A DNA stretch of 5,534 nucleotides. Origin: an uncultured Ruminococcus sp. GTDB lineage: Bacteria > Bacillota > Clostridia > Oscillospirales > Ruminococcaceae. The position numbers were made by a program, and so were the translations under genes. The notes beneath the pieces were generated by a model. The model was not told where the DNA came from. It ran no database searches and saw only the letters and a program-made list of their open reading frames with translations. This document shows positions 5,463-5,534 of the stretch, one piece after another. Position 1 is the stretch's first letter; the number at the start of each line of letters is the position of its first letter. The stretch spans positions 1 to 5,534 of the forward strand of contig CACYBC010000103.1 in assembly GCA_902772615.1 (NCBI GenBank), in the 5' to 3' direction.

Positions 5463-5534
5463 CGCGGAGTGGAGCAGTTGGTAGCTCGCCAGGCTCATAA
5501 CCTGGAGGTCGTAGGTTCAAGTCCTTCCTCCGCA
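5463..5534 (+). tRNA. Initiator tRNA-Met (CAT), cut at base 72 by the window edge
   Basis: Cloverleaf by eye: acceptor 5463-5469 with 5528-5534, D stem GAGC/GCTC (5472-5475 with 5484-5487), anticodon stem CCAGG/CCTGG (5489-5493 with 5501-5505), loop CTCATAA with anticodon CAT at 5496-5498, variable AGGTC, and T arm 5511-5527 with TTCAAGT loop. The first acceptor pair is C1xA72, a mismatch, and the D stem has A11:U24; both are hallmarks of bacterial formyl-methionyl initiators and separate it from elongator tRNA-Met and tRNA-Ile2. Two oddities: the anticodon stem has A29:U41 in place of the first of the three conserved G:C pairs, and the T stem has a U50xU64 mismatch. Base 73 and CCA lie beyond the window. 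Confidence 0.95.

Overview
The window looks like chromosomal DNA from a Clostridia-type Firmicute of moderate GC, plausibly near the Oscillospiraceae/Ruminococcus group. The basis is strong AGGAG-type ribosome binding sites, sigma-A-like promoters (TTCACA-N17-TATAAT and TTGACA-N17-TAGAAT), a small Cys/Tyr/Asp-rich protein resembling a family I recall from Clostridia, and the style of the glycolytic proteins. This placement rests on memory of protein families, not on a search. Every gene I can support is on the + strand.

Layout. (1) 2-259 is the 3' end of an unrecognised gene, closed by a hairpin terminator at 277-305. (2) 359-1199 is a compact three-gene unit: an AbrB-type antitoxin, a PIN-domain toxin overlapping it by 4 nt (a VapBC-like pair), and a 72-aa four-cysteine protein starting 2 nt after the toxin stop. 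A terminator at 1211-1244 ends it. (3) 1245-1422 is a regulatory region with a structured repeat, a very good promoter (1317-1345) and a perfect 9-bp inverted repeat with a 9-nt gap (1310-1336) laid over the -35 element. (4) 1423-5346 is a lower-glycolysis operon, pgk-tpiA-gpmI, followed by a 100-aa acidic protein with a hydrophobic N-terminus, ending in a 15-bp hairpin (5358-5391). (5) 5417-5534 is a consensus-like promoter and an initiator tRNA-Met (CAT anticodon, C1xA72 mismatch), cut by the window edge at base 72.

How it works together. Pgk makes 3-phosphoglycerate and ATP from 1,3-bisphosphoglycerate, TpiA interconverts the triose phosphates, and GpmI turns 3-phosphoglycerate into 2-phosphoglycerate. 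Neither the gap nor the eno gene that often flanks this block in Firmicutes is present here. The most interesting signal is the inverted repeat on the glycolytic promoter. Its arms match the HrcA/CIRCE heat-shock operator (TTAGCACTC-N9-GAGTGCTAA) at 7 of 9 positions each, with the same spacing and with the changes mirrored in both arms, suggesting control by HrcA or a relative. Other points of note are an initiator tRNA lacking the usual third G:C pair of the anticodon stem, a PIN toxin with a probably altered active site, and a GpmI that reads like the plant-type enzyme.
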